From assembly GCA_946479995.1 (NCBI GenBank), contig CAMLIU010000116.1, positions 1 to 5,829 of the forward strand: a stretch of DNA of 5,829 bases. Direction: 5' to 3'. The DNA comes from an uncultured Gemmatimonadota bacterium (GTDB lineage: Bacteria; Gemmatimonadota; Gemmatimonadetes; Gemmatimonadales; Gemmatimonadaceae). Made by a program: the position numbers and the translations under genes. Numbering within the stretch: the stretch's first letter is position 1; every line of letters starts with the position of its first letter. This document shows positions 5,155 through 5,829 of the stretch, piece by piece. Under the pieces are notes generated by a model. The model searched no databases and was not told the origin of the DNA. It saw nothing but the letters and a program-made list of their open reading frames with translations.

Positions 5155-5829
5155 AGCAGGCGAGGATTCTCATCGCGGACGACGAAGCCGCGATCACGAC
5201 CGGTCTGAGCGCGATCCTCTCGGATGCCGGCTACGACGTGGACGTCGTGTCGGACGGGCAGAAGGCGCTCGACAAGCTGGTGGCCGAGCGCTACGGCGTG
5301 GTGCTCGCCGACCTGAAGATGCCGCGGCTGGACGGCCTCGCGCTGCTTCGCGAGCTGCAGCAGCGCGAGATCCCCACCGAGTGCATCATCATCACCGGCC
5401 AGGCCACGGTGGACTCGGCGGTGCAGGCGATGCAGCAGGGCGCCTACGACTACATCGAGAAGCCGCTCAACGCCGAGAAGCTCAACCGCCTCAAGGCGCT
5501 GATCCCGAAGGCGCTGGACAAGTACCAGGTCCAGCAGAAGAACCGCGAGCTGGCGTCCAAGCTGGAAGGGCTCACCCATTACGGCGAGCTCACCGGCCAG
5601 AGCGAGGCCATGCGGCAGGTGTACCAGGTGATCGAGGCGGTCGCGCCGTCGACGGCGAGCGTGCTCATTCTTGGCGAGAGCGGCACGGGCAAGGAGCTCG
5701 TGGCGCGGGCGCTCCACAACAAGAGCGACCGGGCCAAGGGACCGTTCTTCGCCCTCAACTGCGCCGCGCTGCCGAAGGAGATCCTCGAGAACGAGCTGTT
5801 CGGCCACGAGAAGGGCGCCTTCACCGGCT
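5151..5829 (+). CDS. Sigma-54-dependent NtrC-family response regulator (3' end outside window)
   Basis: This is a two-component transcription activator: phosphorylation of the receiver lets the AAA+ domain hydrolyse ATP and open sigma-54 RNA polymerase promoters. The first 226 residues are visible, and the frame stays open to the window end. The receiver domain (about 4-120) has the acidic pocket Asp10-Asp11, phospho-acceptor Asp54 in LADLKMP, Thr82 in IITGQ and Lys104 in EKPL, all intact. A helical linker of about 115-145 leads to the AAA+ domain, with ELTGQSEAM (146-154), Walker A GESGTGKE (175-182) and the start of the sigma-54 contact loop GAFTG (222-226), where the window ends. The C-terminal helix-turn-helix is expected but not seen. 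The start [12 protein letters not shown] is standard and has GAGG upstream. It lies 38 nt after the kinase-like gene, so the two are probably partners. No cognate full-length sensor kinase is visible. Confidence 0.96.
   Translation, partial: MKQARILIADDEAAITTGLSAILSDAGYDVDVVSDGQKALDKLVAERYGVVLADLKMPRLDGLALLRELQQREIPTECIIITGQATVDSAVQAMQQGAYDYIEKPLNAEKLNRLKALIPKALDKYQVQQKNRELASKLEGLTHYGELTGQSEAMRQVYQVIEAVAPSTASVLILGESGTGKELVARALHNKSDRAKGPFFALNCAALPKEILENELFGHEKGAFTG

Noticed and set aside
4476..5807. A 443-codon open frame on the - strand covering the two signalling genes
   Set aside because: It has no motif, overlaps two + strand genes with clear domains, and the Ser/Ala/Arg-rich stretches are typical of an off-frame translation.

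Overview
The window is very GC-rich (by eye about two thirds G+C or more), tightly packed bacterial DNA. All six main genes are on the + strand. The first gene is cut at its 5' end and the last at its 3' end. The combination of pyruvate kinase, a PhnP-like metallohydrolase, a glucose-6-phosphate isomerase beginning MIHLDYTNMM, and an unusually long class II aldolase followed by NtrC-type signalling genes suggests Gemmatimonadota or a similarly GC-rich soil lineage such as Myxococcota or Acidobacteriota. This is an inference from protein style and cannot be proved here. I saw no tRNA, rRNA, CRISPR array, insertion sequence or other sign of recent transfer.

Bases 1-2963 are a run of central-metabolism genes: the C-terminal half of pyruvate kinase (pyk), a 258-residue metallo-beta-lactamase-fold hydrolase, and a complete glucose-6-phosphate isomerase (pgi). 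The gaps are 28 and 10 nt, so co-transcription is likely. The 28-nt gap holds an 11-codon mini-ORF that overlaps both neighbours by ATGA and GTGA, plus a GC hairpin that covers the hydrolase start.

Bases 2964-3069 are the largest gap (106 nt). It contains a small hairpin and a good ribosome binding site for the next gene, a 469-residue class II fructose-bisphosphate aldolase (fba) with N- and C-terminal extensions. Its TAG stop is followed directly by the ATG of a 210-residue protein. That protein looks like a histidine-kinase dimerisation domain joined to a degenerate, non-ATP-binding domain, the architecture of Spo0B/ChpT-type phosphotransferases. After 38 nt, which hold a second start-overlapping mini-ORF and a perfect 12-bp palindrome, comes a sigma-54-type NtrC-family response regulator. 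It runs off the window in the middle of its GAFTGA loop.

Pyk, pgi and fba supply three glycolytic/gluconeogenic steps. The two signalling proteins look like phosphorelay partners and are physically tied to the aldolase gene. The most interesting points are the kinase-like protein without ATP-binding motifs, its direct junction with a divergent aldolase, and the two mini-ORFs that overlap gene starts.
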